A stretch of DNA of 64,000 nt, taken from assembly GCF_029263155.1 (NCBI RefSeq), contig NZ_JAJCYB010000076.1, positions 47,506-111,505 of the forward strand, in the 5' to 3' direction. A program made the translations under genes and the position numbers. The notes below the pieces were generated by a model. That model did not search any database, was not told the DNA's origin, and was given only the letters and a program-made list of their open reading frames with translations. Shown here piece by piece: positions 32,890 through 41,289 of the stretch; position 1 is the first letter of the stretch, and each line of letters starts with the position of its first letter. This stretch comes from Pseudonocardia sp. Lineage in GTDB: Bacteria > Actinomycetota > Actinomycetes > Mycobacteriales > Pseudonocardiaceae.

Positions 32890-34308
32890 GTGGCCATCTC
32901 ATCCGGTGTCGCGCTGCGCGAGCTGTTCCTGTTCGAGAAGCTGACCGACGCCCAGCTCGCCTGGGTGGCCGAGCACGCCGAGGAGGCCGAGTTCGCCGCG
33001 GGCTCCGACATCGTCGTCGAGGGCGACCCGTCCGGCTGCTTCCACGTGCTCCTCTCGGGCACGGTCGCGATGAGCCGGCTCATCGGCGGCGACCCCGTGG
33101 AGACCACCCGCACCGACCATCGCGGCGTCTACTTCGGCGCGGTGCAGTTCTACCTCGACGACGAGAGCGCCCGGACCTACCCGGCCTCGGTGCGGGCGAT
33201 CACCGACTGCTGCGTGCTGGCGCTGCCGGCCGCCGAGTTCGCCCAGGAGTTCCAGCGCTGGTTCCCGATGGCCGTGCACCTGCTGGAGGGCATGATCCTG
33301 GGGCTGCGCAAGGGCAGCCAGATCACCGCCGAGCGGGAGCGGCTGCTCGCACTCGGCAAGCTCTCGGCCGGGCTCACCCACGAGCTGAACAACCCCGCCG
33401 CCGCGGCCGGGCGGGCCGCGGACGCGCTGCGCGACAAGGTCACCGGCATGCGGCACAAGCTCGCGATGATCGCCGACGGGCGGATCGCCGGTCCGACCCT
33501 GCAGAAGCTGGTGATGGCGCAGGAGGAGTTCGTCAAGAAGGTGCGCCACGCCCCGCAGCTGTCGCCGATGGAGACCTCCGACCGGGAGGACGAGCTGTCG
33601 GACTGGCTCGACGACGCCGGCATCGGCGGCGGCTGGGACCTTGCGCCGGTGTTCGTGGCGGGCGGGTTGGAGGTGTCGGACCTGGAGGCGGTGCGGACGG
33701 CCTCCGACGAGGGTGTGTTCGAGGGCGCGATCCGGTGGCTGGCCTACACCGTGGAGACCGAGAGCCTGTTGCGCGAGATCACCGACGCCACCGCCCGGAT
33801 CTCCGACCTGGTCGGCGCGGCCAAGCAGTACTCGCAGATGGACCGGGCCCCCTACCGCTGGATCGACGTCCACGAGGGTCTCGACGCCACGCTGGTGATG
33901 TTCGGCCGCAAGCTGGGGCCCGACAGCGGCATCACGATCGTCAAGGACTACGACCGGTCGCTGCCGCAGATCCCGGCCTACGCCGCCGAGCTCAACCAGG
34001 TCTGGACCAACATCGTCGACAACGCCGTCGACGCGATGGCGGGCCGCGGCACGCTGACCGTCCGTACCGCCCGCGACGAGGACCGGGTGCTCGTCGAGAT
34101 CGCCGACACCGGACCCGGCATCCCGCCCGAGGTCCGGAAGAAGATCTTCGACCCGTTCTTCACGACCAAGGGCGTCGGCAAGGGCACCGGGCTCGGGCTC
34201 GACGTCAGCTACCGGGTGGTCGTCGGGCGCCACCACGGCGACATCGCGGTGCTCGCCGATCCCACCCGGTTCCAGGTGCGGCTGCCCACCACGGAGGTCA
34301 CCTCGTGA
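32890..34308 (+). CDS. Cyclic-nucleotide-binding sensor histidine kinase
   Basis: A 472-residue cytoplasmic kinase. Residues 5-125 are a cNMP-binding beta-barrel ([40 protein letters not shown]). The phospho-acceptor is His164 in [12 protein letters not shown], and the ATPase has the N box ([10 protein letters not shown]), G1 ([10 protein letters not shown]), F box (FDPFFTTK) and G2 (GTGLGLD). It lacks transmembrane segments. It is the probable partner of the receiver-reductase fusion 4 kb upstream; in other actinomycetes such genes are close together. TACTCT ends 6 nt before the GTG, suggesting a leaderless mRNA. The next gene overlaps it by GTGA. Confidence 0.9.
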   Translation: MAISSGVALRELFLFEKLTDAQLAWVAEHAEEAEFAAGSDIVVEGDPSGCFHVLLSGTVAMSRLIGGDPVETTRTDHRGVYFGAVQFYLDDESARTYPASVRAITDCCVLALPAAEFAQEFQRWFPMAVHLLEGMILGLRKGSQITAERERLLALGKLSAGLTHELNNPAAAAGRAADALRDKVTGMRHKLAMIADGRIAGPTLQKLVMAQEEFVKKVRHAPQLSPMETSDREDELSDWLDDAGIGGGWDLAPVFVAGGLEVSDLEAVRTASDEGVFEGAIRWLAYTVETESLLREITDATARISDLVGAAKQYSQMDRAPYRWIDVHEGLDATLVMFGRKLGPDSGITIVKDYDRSLPQIPAYAAELNQVWTNIVDNAVDAMAGRGTLTVRTARDEDRVLVEIADTGPGIPPEVRKKIFDPFFTTKGVGKGTGLGLDVSYRVVVGRHHGDIAVLADPTRFQVRLPTTEVTS

Positions 34309-34700
34309 TCGGGATGCCGATGGCGTCGGCGCAGGCGCACGTGGACCCCGACGGCCCGGCCGCAGTGCACCTCGGACGCCACACGGTCACCGTCGACCAC
34401 GCCGATGCCGGGCCCACGCCGCTGGAGCTGATGACCGGCGCGCTGGCCTCCTGCAGCGCGCTGGCGGCGCGCTCCCATCTGGCCCGGGACGGCGACCGGG
34501 GCGAGATCGACGTCGTCGTCACGCTCGACGCCGGGCCGCCCACGCTGCTCTACCGTCGGGTGCTGCTGCCCTTCCGCCTCGGGACCCGTGACGCCCACCG
34601 GCTGGTCGACGCGCTGGAGCGCACCGAGCTGACGATGATGCTGCGCCCGGCGTTCCAGATCCGCACCCAGGTCGAGCACGCCGGGGAGCTGCTCACCTGA
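34305..34700 (+). CDS. OsmC-family protein
   Basis: A 131-residue OsmC/Ohr-fold protein. The stretch HADAGPTPLELMTGALASCSALAARSHL holds the conserved Cys of peroxidase members, but the second Cys expected about 65 residues later is absent, so it may not reduce hydroperoxides by the usual mechanism. It is translationally coupled (GTGA) to the histidine kinase gene, placing it within the redox-signalling set. Substrate unknown. Confidence 0.83.
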   Translation: MIGMPMASAQAHVDPDGPAAVHLGRHTVTVDHADAGPTPLELMTGALASCSALAARSHLARDGDRGEIDVVVTLDAGPPTLLYRRVLLPFRLGTRDAHRLVDALERTELTMMLRPAFQIRTQVEHAGELLT

Positions 34701-34756
34701 ACCGGCGGCCGGGCCGGCTCCGTCTCGGGGCGCGTAGGCGGAAACGGCGTGCACGG

Positions 34757-35134
34757 GTGGGTGCGTCCACCTACCGTTCGGCCGTGATCGAGGCCGGGAC
34801 CCGGCGCCGGAACCTGCCCGCGCCGCCGCACGTCGTCGGGGAGTCGCTGGGCGAGCCCGACCGCGACCCGGCCCGCCCGTGGCTGTTCCTGCTCGACGGC
34901 GAGGAGCGCCCGGTGGTCCTGGAACGTACGGCGCAGCGGGTCGTGTGGTCGTCGCTGTGGCCGCGCCGGCCCGAGGCGTTGATCGTGTTCGACCTGGACG
35001 CCGGGGGCGGCGGCACCGACCTGCGGTGGACGCTGCTGGTCGACGAGCTGCCCGACGCCTCCCTGTTGGGCCACTACCGCAGGCGGATCAACGTCCTGAT
35101 CAACGCGAACCTGCGGTACTCCTACGGTCAGTGA
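34757..35134 (+). CDS. Conserved hypothetical (SRPBCC-like)
   Basis: A 125-residue protein with strands RPVVLERTAQRVVWSSLWP and TDLRWTLLVDELPD and a final helix GHYRRRINVLINANLRYSYGQ, giving the outline of a small SRPBCC/START domain. No catalytic signature. GTG start at 34757; no good ribosome binding site is seen. The gap after it (35135-35310) holds nothing recognisable before the convergent galK end. Confidence 0.6.
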   Translation: MGASTYRSAVIEAGTRRRNLPAPPHVVGESLGEPDRDPARPWLFLLDGEERPVVLERTAQRVVWSSLWPRRPEALIVFDLDAGGGGTDLRWTLLVDELPDASLLGHYRRRINVLINANLRYSYGQ

Positions 35135-35310
35135 GCCGCGTTGTCCGAGGCCCCTCCGTCCGGCGCCCCCGGCCGGGCAGCGCGATCCGGTCGGCGGCCC
35201 GCAGCAGGGTCCACCCACGGGTCGCGGCCGTGCTCGATCACGCGCCCCCGTGGGGAGCGACCTGCTGCACGCGTGGCGGGCGCCGGCGCAGAGGCGTCGC
35301 GCCGGCACGG

Positions 35311-36402
35311 TCATCCCACCCGGGAGGCGCCCGCCGACGGTCTCGCCTGCCGGATCGCCGGGGCTCGGTAGCCGCTGGCGGCGAACGCGTTGCCCACCGC
35401 GCGGGTCACGTCGTCGACGCGGCTGCGCGGCACCAGCGCGATGGCCGAACCGCCGAAGCCGCCGCCGGTCATCCGCGCCCCGAACGCGCCCGACAGGCGT
35501 GCCATCTCGCACGCCAGGTCCAGTTCCCGGCACGACACCTCGTAGTCGCGCCGCAACGACTCGTGCGAGGCGTCGAGCAGCGGCCCGATCGAGGCGAGCT
35601 CGCCCGCGTCCAGGGCCGCGACCACCTGGCGCACCCGCGCGATCTCGGTGACGACGTGGCGGGCGCGCCGCCGGAGCCCGTCGTCGAGCCCGTCGAGGTC
35701 GGAGACCGTCGCCTCGCGCAGGCTGGCCAGACCGAGTGCCGTCGCCGCCTTCTCGACCGCCGCCCGTCGCGCGCCGTACTGCCCGTCGGCGAGGCGGTGG
35801 CGCACCCGGGTGTCGATCACGAGCACGGCGAGGCCGTCGCCGGTGGGGGAGAGGGGGACCTGGCGGGTCGCGCCGTCGCGGGTGTCGAGCAGGAGCGCGT
35901 GGTCCGCGGTGGCGAGCATGGCGACCGCCTGGTCCATGCCGCCGGTCCTGGCCCCGACCACCTCGTTCTCCGCGCGCACGCAGGCCGCCGCCAGCTCGGT
36001 CCGGGAGAGCCCGAGGCCGGACAGCTCGTCGGCGGCCAGCGCCACCGCGCACTCCAGCGCGGCCGACGACGACAGCCCGGCCCCGAGCGGCACGGTGTCG
36101 GTGACCAGCAGCTCCATGCCGCGGACCGGGTGCCCGGCCACGCGCAGCGCCCACAGGACGCCGGCCGCGTACCCGGCCCATCCGGGTGGTGAGCCGGGGC
36201 CGACGTCGTCGAGCGCGATGTCGACGGTGCCCGGTTCGGCCCTGCTCCGTGCCCGCACCCGGGGTTCGTCCAGCAGCGACGCCTCCACCACCGTCCGCTG
36301 TGCCAGCGCGAACGGCAGGCACAGCCCCCCGGCGTAGTCGACGTGCTCACCGATGAGGTTGACCCGCCCCGGCGCCGCCCACCTCGCTGCACCGGTCGTC
36401 AT
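35311..36402 (-). CDS. galK: Galactokinase
   Basis: A 363-residue GHMP kinase that phosphorylates galactose at C1 (Leloir pathway). It has the galactokinase signature GRVNLIGEHVDY near residue 12, the ATP loop PLGAGLSSSAALE, catalytic GGMDQAVAML and the C-terminal MTGGGFGGSAIAL. It is coupled to galT by an ATGA overlap and is the distal gene of the pair. Confidence 0.96.
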   Translation of the reverse strand: MTTGAARWAAPGRVNLIGEHVDYAGGLCLPFALAQRTVVEASLLDEPRVRARSRAEPGTVDIALDDVGPGSPPGWAGYAAGVLWALRVAGHPVRGMELLVTDTVPLGAGLSSSAALECAVALAADELSGLGLSRTELAAACVRAENEVVGARTGGMDQAVAMLATADHALLLDTRDGATRQVPLSPTGDGLAVLVIDTRVRHRLADGQYGARRAAVEKAATALGLASLREATVSDLDGLDDGLRRRARHVVTEIARVRQVVAALDAGELASIGPLLDASHESLRRDYEVSCRELDLACEMARLSGAFGARMTGGGFGGSAIALVPRSRVDDVTRAVGNAFAASGYRAPAIRQARPSAGASRVG

Positions 36403-37499
36403 GGCCCGACCTCCCGCAGCCGCGCCGCGATCCGCTCCGGGGCCGCGTCGTTGACCCAGGCCCCCATCGCGGACTCCGAGCCCGCGAGGTACTTGAGCCT
36501 CCCCGGTGCGCGGCGCAGCGAGAACAGCTGCAGGTGCAGGCGGGTGAGGTCGCGCCCGGTGCGCACCGGCGCCTGGTGCCACCCTGCGACATAGGGCGGG
36601 TCCTCCCCACCCGGGCCGTGGAAGCTCTCCATCCGCCCCAGCAGGTCCCGGTACACCACGGCGAGCTCGTCGCGCTCCTCGCCGGTGAGCCCGGTGAAGT
36701 CGGGCACCGCGCGGTGCGGCACGAGGTGCGCCTCGACCGGCCAGCGGGCCGCCGCGGGCACGTAGGCCGTCCAGCGCGCGGCGTCGATCACGACCCGGGA
36801 CGCGGCCCGGCGCTCGGCGTCGAGGACGTCGGCGAACAGGTCGCGGCCGGTGCGGCGGCGGTGGTCGGCGGCGCGGTCGAGCAGCTGCGTCGTACGCGGG
36901 GTGACGAACGGGTAGGCGTAGATCTGCCCGTGCGGGTGCTGCAGCGTCACGCCGATCTCGGTGCCACGGTTCTCGAACGGGAAGACCTGCTCGACCCCGG
37001 GCAGCGCCGACAGCGCGGCGGTCCGGTCGGCCCACGCGTCGATCACCGTGCGCACCCGGCCCACCGGCAGCGACGAGAACGCGGCGTCGTGGTCGGAGGT
37101 GAAGCACACGACCTCGCAGCGGCCGGTGGCCGGGCGCTGTGGCCACAACGGGTCGCCGTCGACCTCGGATGCCACGTCGAGCACAGTGGGCGCGAACGAC
37201 GGGAACCGGTTGTCGAACACCACGACGTCGTAGTCCTCGGCGGGGATCTCCGACGGCGCGCTGCCGCGCCCGGCCGGGCACAGCGGGCACTCGTCGGCCG
37301 GCGGCAGGTGCGTGCGCGACATGCGGTGCGCGGCGATCGCCACCCACTCCCCGGTGAGCACGTCCAGGCGCATCACCGATGCGTGCTCGACCGGGGGCAG
37401 CTCGCGCGGGTCCGGCGGCGGCACCCGGCCGGGCCCGGACTCGTCGAAGTAGTGCAGGGCCCGCCCGTCGGCCATGCGGGCGTCGGTGCGGTGGGTCAT
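36399..37499 (-). CDS. galT: Galactose-1-phosphate uridylyltransferase
   Basis: A 366-residue HIT-superfamily transferase that exchanges UMP between UDP-glucose and galactose-1-phosphate. The nucleophilic histidine lies in QHPHGQIYAYPF (His188-Pro-His190), with zinc-type cysteines in DECPLCPAG. The ATG at 37499 fits the family N-terminus (LHYFDESGP, PVEHASVMRLDVLTGEWV). galT precedes galK with ATGA overlap. No galE or transporter is in the window. Confidence 0.95.
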   Translation of the reverse strand: MTHRTDARMADGRALHYFDESGPGRVPPPDPRELPPVEHASVMRLDVLTGEWVAIAAHRMSRTHLPPADECPLCPAGRGSAPSEIPAEDYDVVVFDNRFPSFAPTVLDVASEVDGDPLWPQRPATGRCEVVCFTSDHDAAFSSLPVGRVRTVIDAWADRTAALSALPGVEQVFPFENRGTEIGVTLQHPHGQIYAYPFVTPRTTQLLDRAADHRRRTGRDLFADVLDAERRAASRVVIDAARWTAYVPAAARWPVEAHLVPHRAVPDFTGLTGEERDELAVVYRDLLGRMESFHGPGGEDPPYVAGWHQAPVRTGRDLTRLHLQLFSLRRAPGRLKYLAGSESAMGAWVNDAAPERIAARLREVGP

Positions 37500-37600
37500 G
37501 ACGCCAGCTGGCGTTGCCGGGCGAGCGGGCACCGCGTCATGATGCCCGGTGGCGGGACACGGATCACCGTAGAGGGACACACCCTCGATGATCCGGCCCG

Positions 37601-38320
37601 TCATCCGTCGAGCACGTCCCGGACCGCGCGGCCGGGATCGGCGAGGAACCGGCGGGTCGTGTGGACGGGGAGCGCGTCGTCGTAGGCGACGGGGACGAGC
37701 GCGCCGTCGCCGTCGATCTGCAGGATCCGGGCGCCCGGCACCGCGAGCAGGATCGGCGAGTGCGTGGCGATCACGAACTGCGACCCCTGCCGGGCCAGCT
37801 CGTGGACGCGGGTGAGCGCGGCCAGGCAGCCGCGGGTCGACAGCGCCGCCTCCGGCTCGTCGAGCAGGTAGAGCCCGCCTCCGCGGAAGCGGTGGGTGAG
37901 CAGGTCGAGGAAGGACTCCCCGTGGGAGCGCTCGTGCGGCGAGACGCCGCCGTAGGCCGGCAGCAGCGGTGGTCCGCCGGCGCGGTCGAGCCGCTCGATC
38001 TCGGTGGCCACGTTGTAGTATGACTCCGCCCGCAGGAAGAACGACGACCGCTCCCGCCCGGGCGCCCGCCCGATCCGCAGCGCCCGCCCCAGTGCCGACT
38101 CGCTGCGCCGCGTCGCGAACGTGAACGACCGCGACCCGCCCTCGGCGTTGAACCCGGCCGCCACCGCGATGCCCTCGACCAGCGTCGACTTCCCCGACCC
38201 GTTCTCCCCGACCAGGAACGTCACCCCCGGCCCGAGCGTCAACCAGGCTCGGCGCAACCCGTCGACGACGGGCAGGTCGAACGGGTACCCGTCCACGGCC
38301 GCACCCTCGTCGAGAGCCAC
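37601..38320 (-). CDS. AAA-type ATP-binding protein (SMC/ABC-like single domain)
   Basis: A 239-residue ATPase with Walker A GENGSGKSTLVEG (about 50-62), signature-like YLLDEPEAALS containing Walker B, and the H-loop ATHSPILLAVPG. It is a compact ABC/SMC-type head without a coiled-coil insertion, a family often annotated as predicted ATPase. It probably senses DNA or protein structures, but function is unknown. GTG at 38320 is the only reasonable start before the P-loop domain; the open frame continues upstream through the next gene. Confidence 0.8.
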   Translation of the reverse strand: MALDEGAAVDGYPFDLPVVDGLRRAWLTLGPGVTFLVGENGSGKSTLVEGIAVAAGFNAEGGSRSFTFATRRSESALGRALRIGRAPGRERSSFFLRAESYYNVATEIERLDRAGGPPLLPAYGGVSPHERSHGESFLDLLTHRFRGGGLYLLDEPEAALSTRGCLAALTRVHELARQGSQFVIATHSPILLAVPGARILQIDGDGALVPVAYDDALPVHTTRRFLADPGRAVRDVLDG

Positions 38321-38343
38321 GTAGCGCAGGAACCGCCCGGGGT

Positions 38344-38535
38344 TCAGCGCTGCGACCCGGCGTGCCGCCCCGTCAGCCTCTGCTCGACCCGTGCCCGCAC
38401 GACCCCCGCGGCCCCCTGGACCGCCGGGTGGTCGGACACCCGCTGGCAGGTGCGGACCAGCTGCTCGTACCGCCCGTGCCCGGCCCGCGCCCCCAGCACG
38501 TAGCCCACCGCCGCCCCCACCAGGAACCCCAGCAT
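38344..38535 (-). CDS. Small YtxH-like membrane protein
   Basis: A 63-residue protein with one N-terminal glycine/alanine-rich helix (MLGFLVGAAVGYVLGARAG) and a basic tail. It resembles small YtxH-like envelope proteins frequent in actinomycetes. It lies 23 nt upstream of the ATPase gene on the same strand and may be co-transcribed. Role unknown. Confidence 0.65.
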   Translation of the reverse strand: MLGFLVGAAVGYVLGARAGHGRYEQLVRTCQRVSDHPAVQGAAGVVRARVEQRLTGRHAGSQR

Positions 38536-38671
38536 GACGCCTCCCCGCGCTCGCAGTACCGCCCGCCCGTCGCATCCTGCCGCAGCGTCGGGCCGTGGGG
38601 GCAGGTGAACCCGGCGGAGGCGGTGCGATAAGGTTTCCGGGGTCGGCGGCGCAGAGCCCCGACTGCGGCGG

Positions 38672-38743
38672 TCCTCCGTAGCTCAACGGCAGAGCACTCG
38701 ACTGTTAATCGAGTGGTTGCTGGTTCGAATCCAGCCGGAGGAG
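38672..38743 (+). tRNA. tRNA-Asn (GTT)
   Basis: The acceptor stem TCCTCCG (38672-38678) pairs with CGGAGGA (38736-38742), discriminator G38743. The anticodon stem CTCGA/TCGAG holds the loop CTGTTAA, with anticodon GTT at 38704-38706, reading Asn codons. The T-arm GCTGGTTCGAATCCAGC is canonical. CCA is not encoded. A decayed region with remnants and a toxin-antitoxin pair follows, so the tRNA may have served as an integration site. Confidence 0.97.
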
Positions 38744-38883
38744 CAACATCCCTGGTCAGGGACCTGCGAAGATCACTCTGCCCGGTCGAGCGTTCGCATC
38801 GCGAATAGCAGCAGCGGGATCGTGCGGTGCCCCGGAGTCGGACTTCGTCCGCCGGACCCGCAGCGGGCCACATCCCGGGATAG

Positions 38884-39053
38884 CTGGGCGAAGCGGAGCA
38901 GGCGCTCGCCTGGGCGGCTGATCAAGGGCACGAGTTCGTATGGCAGCTCCGCAGGGCGGTGGCCGAGCTGACGGCCGGATCATCACCGAGCCGGTGCGGG
39001 ACGAGGCACTCGCGACGCTGCGCGCGGAGATGGACCGGGAGACGAGCAGGTGA
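38884..39053 (+). pseudogene. Frameshifted remnant of a short gene
   Basis: Two adjacent frames read as one protein. The first gives LGEAEQALAWAADQGHEFVWQLRRAVAELT, and the second continues GRIITEPVRDEALATLRAEMDRETSR to a stop at 39051-39053. The shift lies near 38970. It has no recognised domain. Apart from this remnant, the stretch 38745-39169 contains no gene that I can support. Confidence 0.4.
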
Positions 39054-39169
39054 CCGAGCTGGCGAGGTCGCCCTTCAGTGCAGCGCAGGCAACCATCAAC
39101 TCAGAGTTTGTCATTCGCCAGGAGGGCTCCAGGAGCATCCGCCGCGAGGTCGGCCCCGTCCACCCGCGT

Positions 39170-39502
39170 TCAGGCGATATCGAGCCGCATCGTGCCCACC
39201 CGGGCCACCACGTCAACCTGGCCGCCGAGCCCGGTGATGTAGGTGCGGAGGGTGTCGAGGCTGACGCCGTCGCCGTTCTCGATCTGACTGATCCGAGCCT
39301 GCGTCAGCCCCGTTGCCTCGGCCAGCTGAGCCTGCGTCATGTCCACGCTCCGCCTGATCTCGGCGAGGCGTTCGCCGTTGACCCGCGCCAGCAGCTCCTC
39401 GCGGATGCGGCCTCGCGTCGCCACCCGAGCGGGTGAGTCCCAGTCGGGATCGATCTGCCGTGCCTTGGCCTTGACATCTCGCCACGACGACATCTCGCTC
39501 AT
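39170..39502 (-). CDS. HTH XRE-family antitoxin (HigA-like)
   Basis: A 110-residue protein. The C-terminal half is a Cro/CI-type helix-turn-helix (MTQAQLAEATGLTQARISQIENGDGVSLDTLRTYITGLGG), and the N-terminal about 45 residues are charged and probably wrap the toxin. It follows the toxin gene with ATGA overlap, the toxin-first order of higBA loci. It would neutralise the toxin and repress the operon. Confidence 0.87.
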   Translation of the reverse strand: MSEMSSWRDVKAKARQIDPDWDSPARVATRGRIREELLARVNGERLAEIRRSVDMTQAQLAEATGLTQARISQIENGDGVSLDTLRTYITGLGGQVDVVARVGTMRLDIA

Positions 39503-39876
39503 CGTTCTCCTCCCAGCATCTTCAGATGGAGCATGTACCGCTCGTCAGCGAGCGGCACGGCCTCGCGGTACCACGTGCTCCACGACCCCGCCTTGTCCCC
39601 GCCGACCAGGAACATCGCTTCCCGTCGAGGATCGAAGGCGAACAGCAGCCGGATCTCCGTGGAGCCCGACGACCCCGGCCTGAGCTCCTTCATGTTGTGG
39701 TCCGTGCTGCCCTCGACCCGGTCGACCAGCGGGCGACCGAGACCTGGCCCGCGTTCGGCGAGCAGATCGATCGCCTCCGCGATGCGAGCTGCGGTGGCCG
39801 GATCGTCGCGGCAGAGGCCGAGGAACCAGCTCTCGACCTCGGGGTGGAGCAGGACCTCCCACACGCCACCGAGCAT
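39499..39876 (-). CDS. RelE/HigB-family toxin
   Basis: A 125-residue RelE/ParE-fold protein of the phage-derived Gp49-like (HigB) group, shown by VWEVLLHPEVESWFLGLCRDDPATAARIAEAIDLL, MKELRPGSSGSTEIRLLFAFDP and the AMFLVGGDKAGSWSTWYREAVPLADERY tail. Members cleave mRNA on the ribosome. It precedes its antitoxin with ATGA overlap. The pair is intact although genes on both sides are decayed, typical of a selfish addiction module. Confidence 0.87.
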   Translation of the reverse strand: MLGGVWEVLLHPEVESWFLGLCRDDPATAARIAEAIDLLAERGPGLGRPLVDRVEGSTDHNMKELRPGSSGSTEIRLLFAFDPRREAMFLVGGDKAGSWSTWYREAVPLADERYMLHLKMLGGER

Positions 39877-39924
39877 AAGTCTTCCTAATATCCCTGTCAC
39901 GGGAGTGGTTCGGAGGCGCAGCGG

Positions 39925-40274
39925 GTGACGGAAGGAGAACGCCTGCTGAGCGGGCGCTACCGGATCGACGCGCTGCTCGGCCGCGGCGGGATGAGCGAGG
40001 TCCACCACGGCTACGACGAGCGACTCGACCGTCCGGTCGCGATCAAGATGCTCCGCCAGCCCATCGGCGACGTCACCGGTGAAGGTCCCGAGGCGCTGGA
40101 ACTGCTGGACGCACAACAGCGTGACCGGGCCCGCTTCCTGCGGGAGATCCGCACCGCCCCCGTCGCACCGGTTCGTCGTCGACTACGCCCACCACGCGGG
40201 GCACGCCTACGCCGAGAGCGGTGAGCCGGCGCGGGCGATGTCCCACCTGCGCCGCGGCAGAACGGAGGAGACCG
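39925..40274 (+). pseudogene. Deleted serine/threonine protein kinase remnant
   Basis: The GTG-started frame gives a kinase N-lobe, SGRYRIDALLGRGGMSEVHHGYD with the catalytic VAIKML, ending at RFLREIRTA. The rest of the kinase domain is missing. In another frame the sequence continues as HRFVVDYAHHAGHAYAESGEPARAMSHLRR, resembling the tail of a kinase with TPR-like repeats. A large internal deletion plus frameshift explains this. Not functional. Confidence 0.7.
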
Positions 40275-41250
40275 GTGGGCTGGGACGACGCGCACGAGGT
40301 GTGGACGATGGAGGTCGTCCCGGCCGCCGCCGACCAGGCTCGGCGGGCCGTGGTGGTCTCGCGGGTCCGCGGCCTGCTGCTGGGGCTCGTACTCGGTGAT
40401 GTGCTGGCGACCGAGCCGGGTTCGGGGACCGCCGGCACCGTGCGTTCGACGGTGACGACCCAGCTCGCGTGCTTCACCGTCGAAGGTCTGATCCGTACCT
40501 GGGTCCGGGTCGATCACCAGGGAATCGGTCCGTCGACCCCGAACGTCGTGTGGAACGCCTACCGGCGCTGGGCGACGATCCAGGGGATCGACCTCGGCCC
40601 GTACGGACACGAGCTCGACGGGTGGCTGCACGAGGTGCCCGCACTGACCCAGCGACGCGGGAACGCGCCCGCGATTGTGGCGGCGCTGAAGGCGGGCCAG
40701 GGCTCTACCCCCGCTCCCGCGCCGGCGACATCACGCGCTGACCAGGCTCCTGCCTGCCGCGGCCGTCCCGTGGCTGGATGATCGACAGGTTCGTGAACTC
40801 GCCTCGGCGGCACACGGCAGCGGGACGGCGATCGACGCCGCCGTCCTCGGCGTGGCATTGGTGCGCACGGCGTTGACGGCCTCGTCGATGCGTGAGGTGG
40901 CCGAGCGGGCCGGCCGCTCGCCGCTGCTCGACGGGGTCCTCGATCCCACCGTCCCACTGGCCGATCTCGGCCGTGGTCACAGTGCGCGGTCGGCGCTGCG
41001 CGGCGGTGTCGTGGTCGCGACGCGGTGCGCGGACGGGTCGCCCGCTGCTGTCCGAGCGGCGCTCCGCGAGGCACGAGGAGCGCGGGTGCCGGCTGCCGTC
41101 GGGCCGCTGGCGGGTGCGCTGCTCGGCGCCGTGCACGGCGTGAAGGCCTTGCCGATCGACATCATCGGCCGTCTGGTGATGTCGCGGCGCAGCGTGCCCG
41201 TCCTTCGCCACCACAGGATCTCCGCGGCGTGGGCGACGTCGACGCGGTAG
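40275..41250 (+). pseudogene. Frameshifted ADP-ribosylglycohydrolase-like gene
   Basis: The first frame (40275 to about 40730) carries RVRGLLLGLVLGDVLA and NVVWNAYRRWATIQGI, typical of ADP-ribosylglycohydrolases. It then drifts to a stop at 40781. A second frame, +1 relative to the first, carries HALTRLLPAAAVPWL, SAAHGSGTAIDAAVLGVALVR and GPLAGALLGAVHGVKALP, the C-terminal half of the same family. The summed length (about 320 residues) is normal, so a single frameshift near 40700-40730 explains it. Loss of activity is likely unless the shift is a sequencing error. Confidence 0.72.
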
Positions 41251-41289
41251 CCGACGTCCCGAGGCATCGGGGCTCGCTAGTCTCACCGT

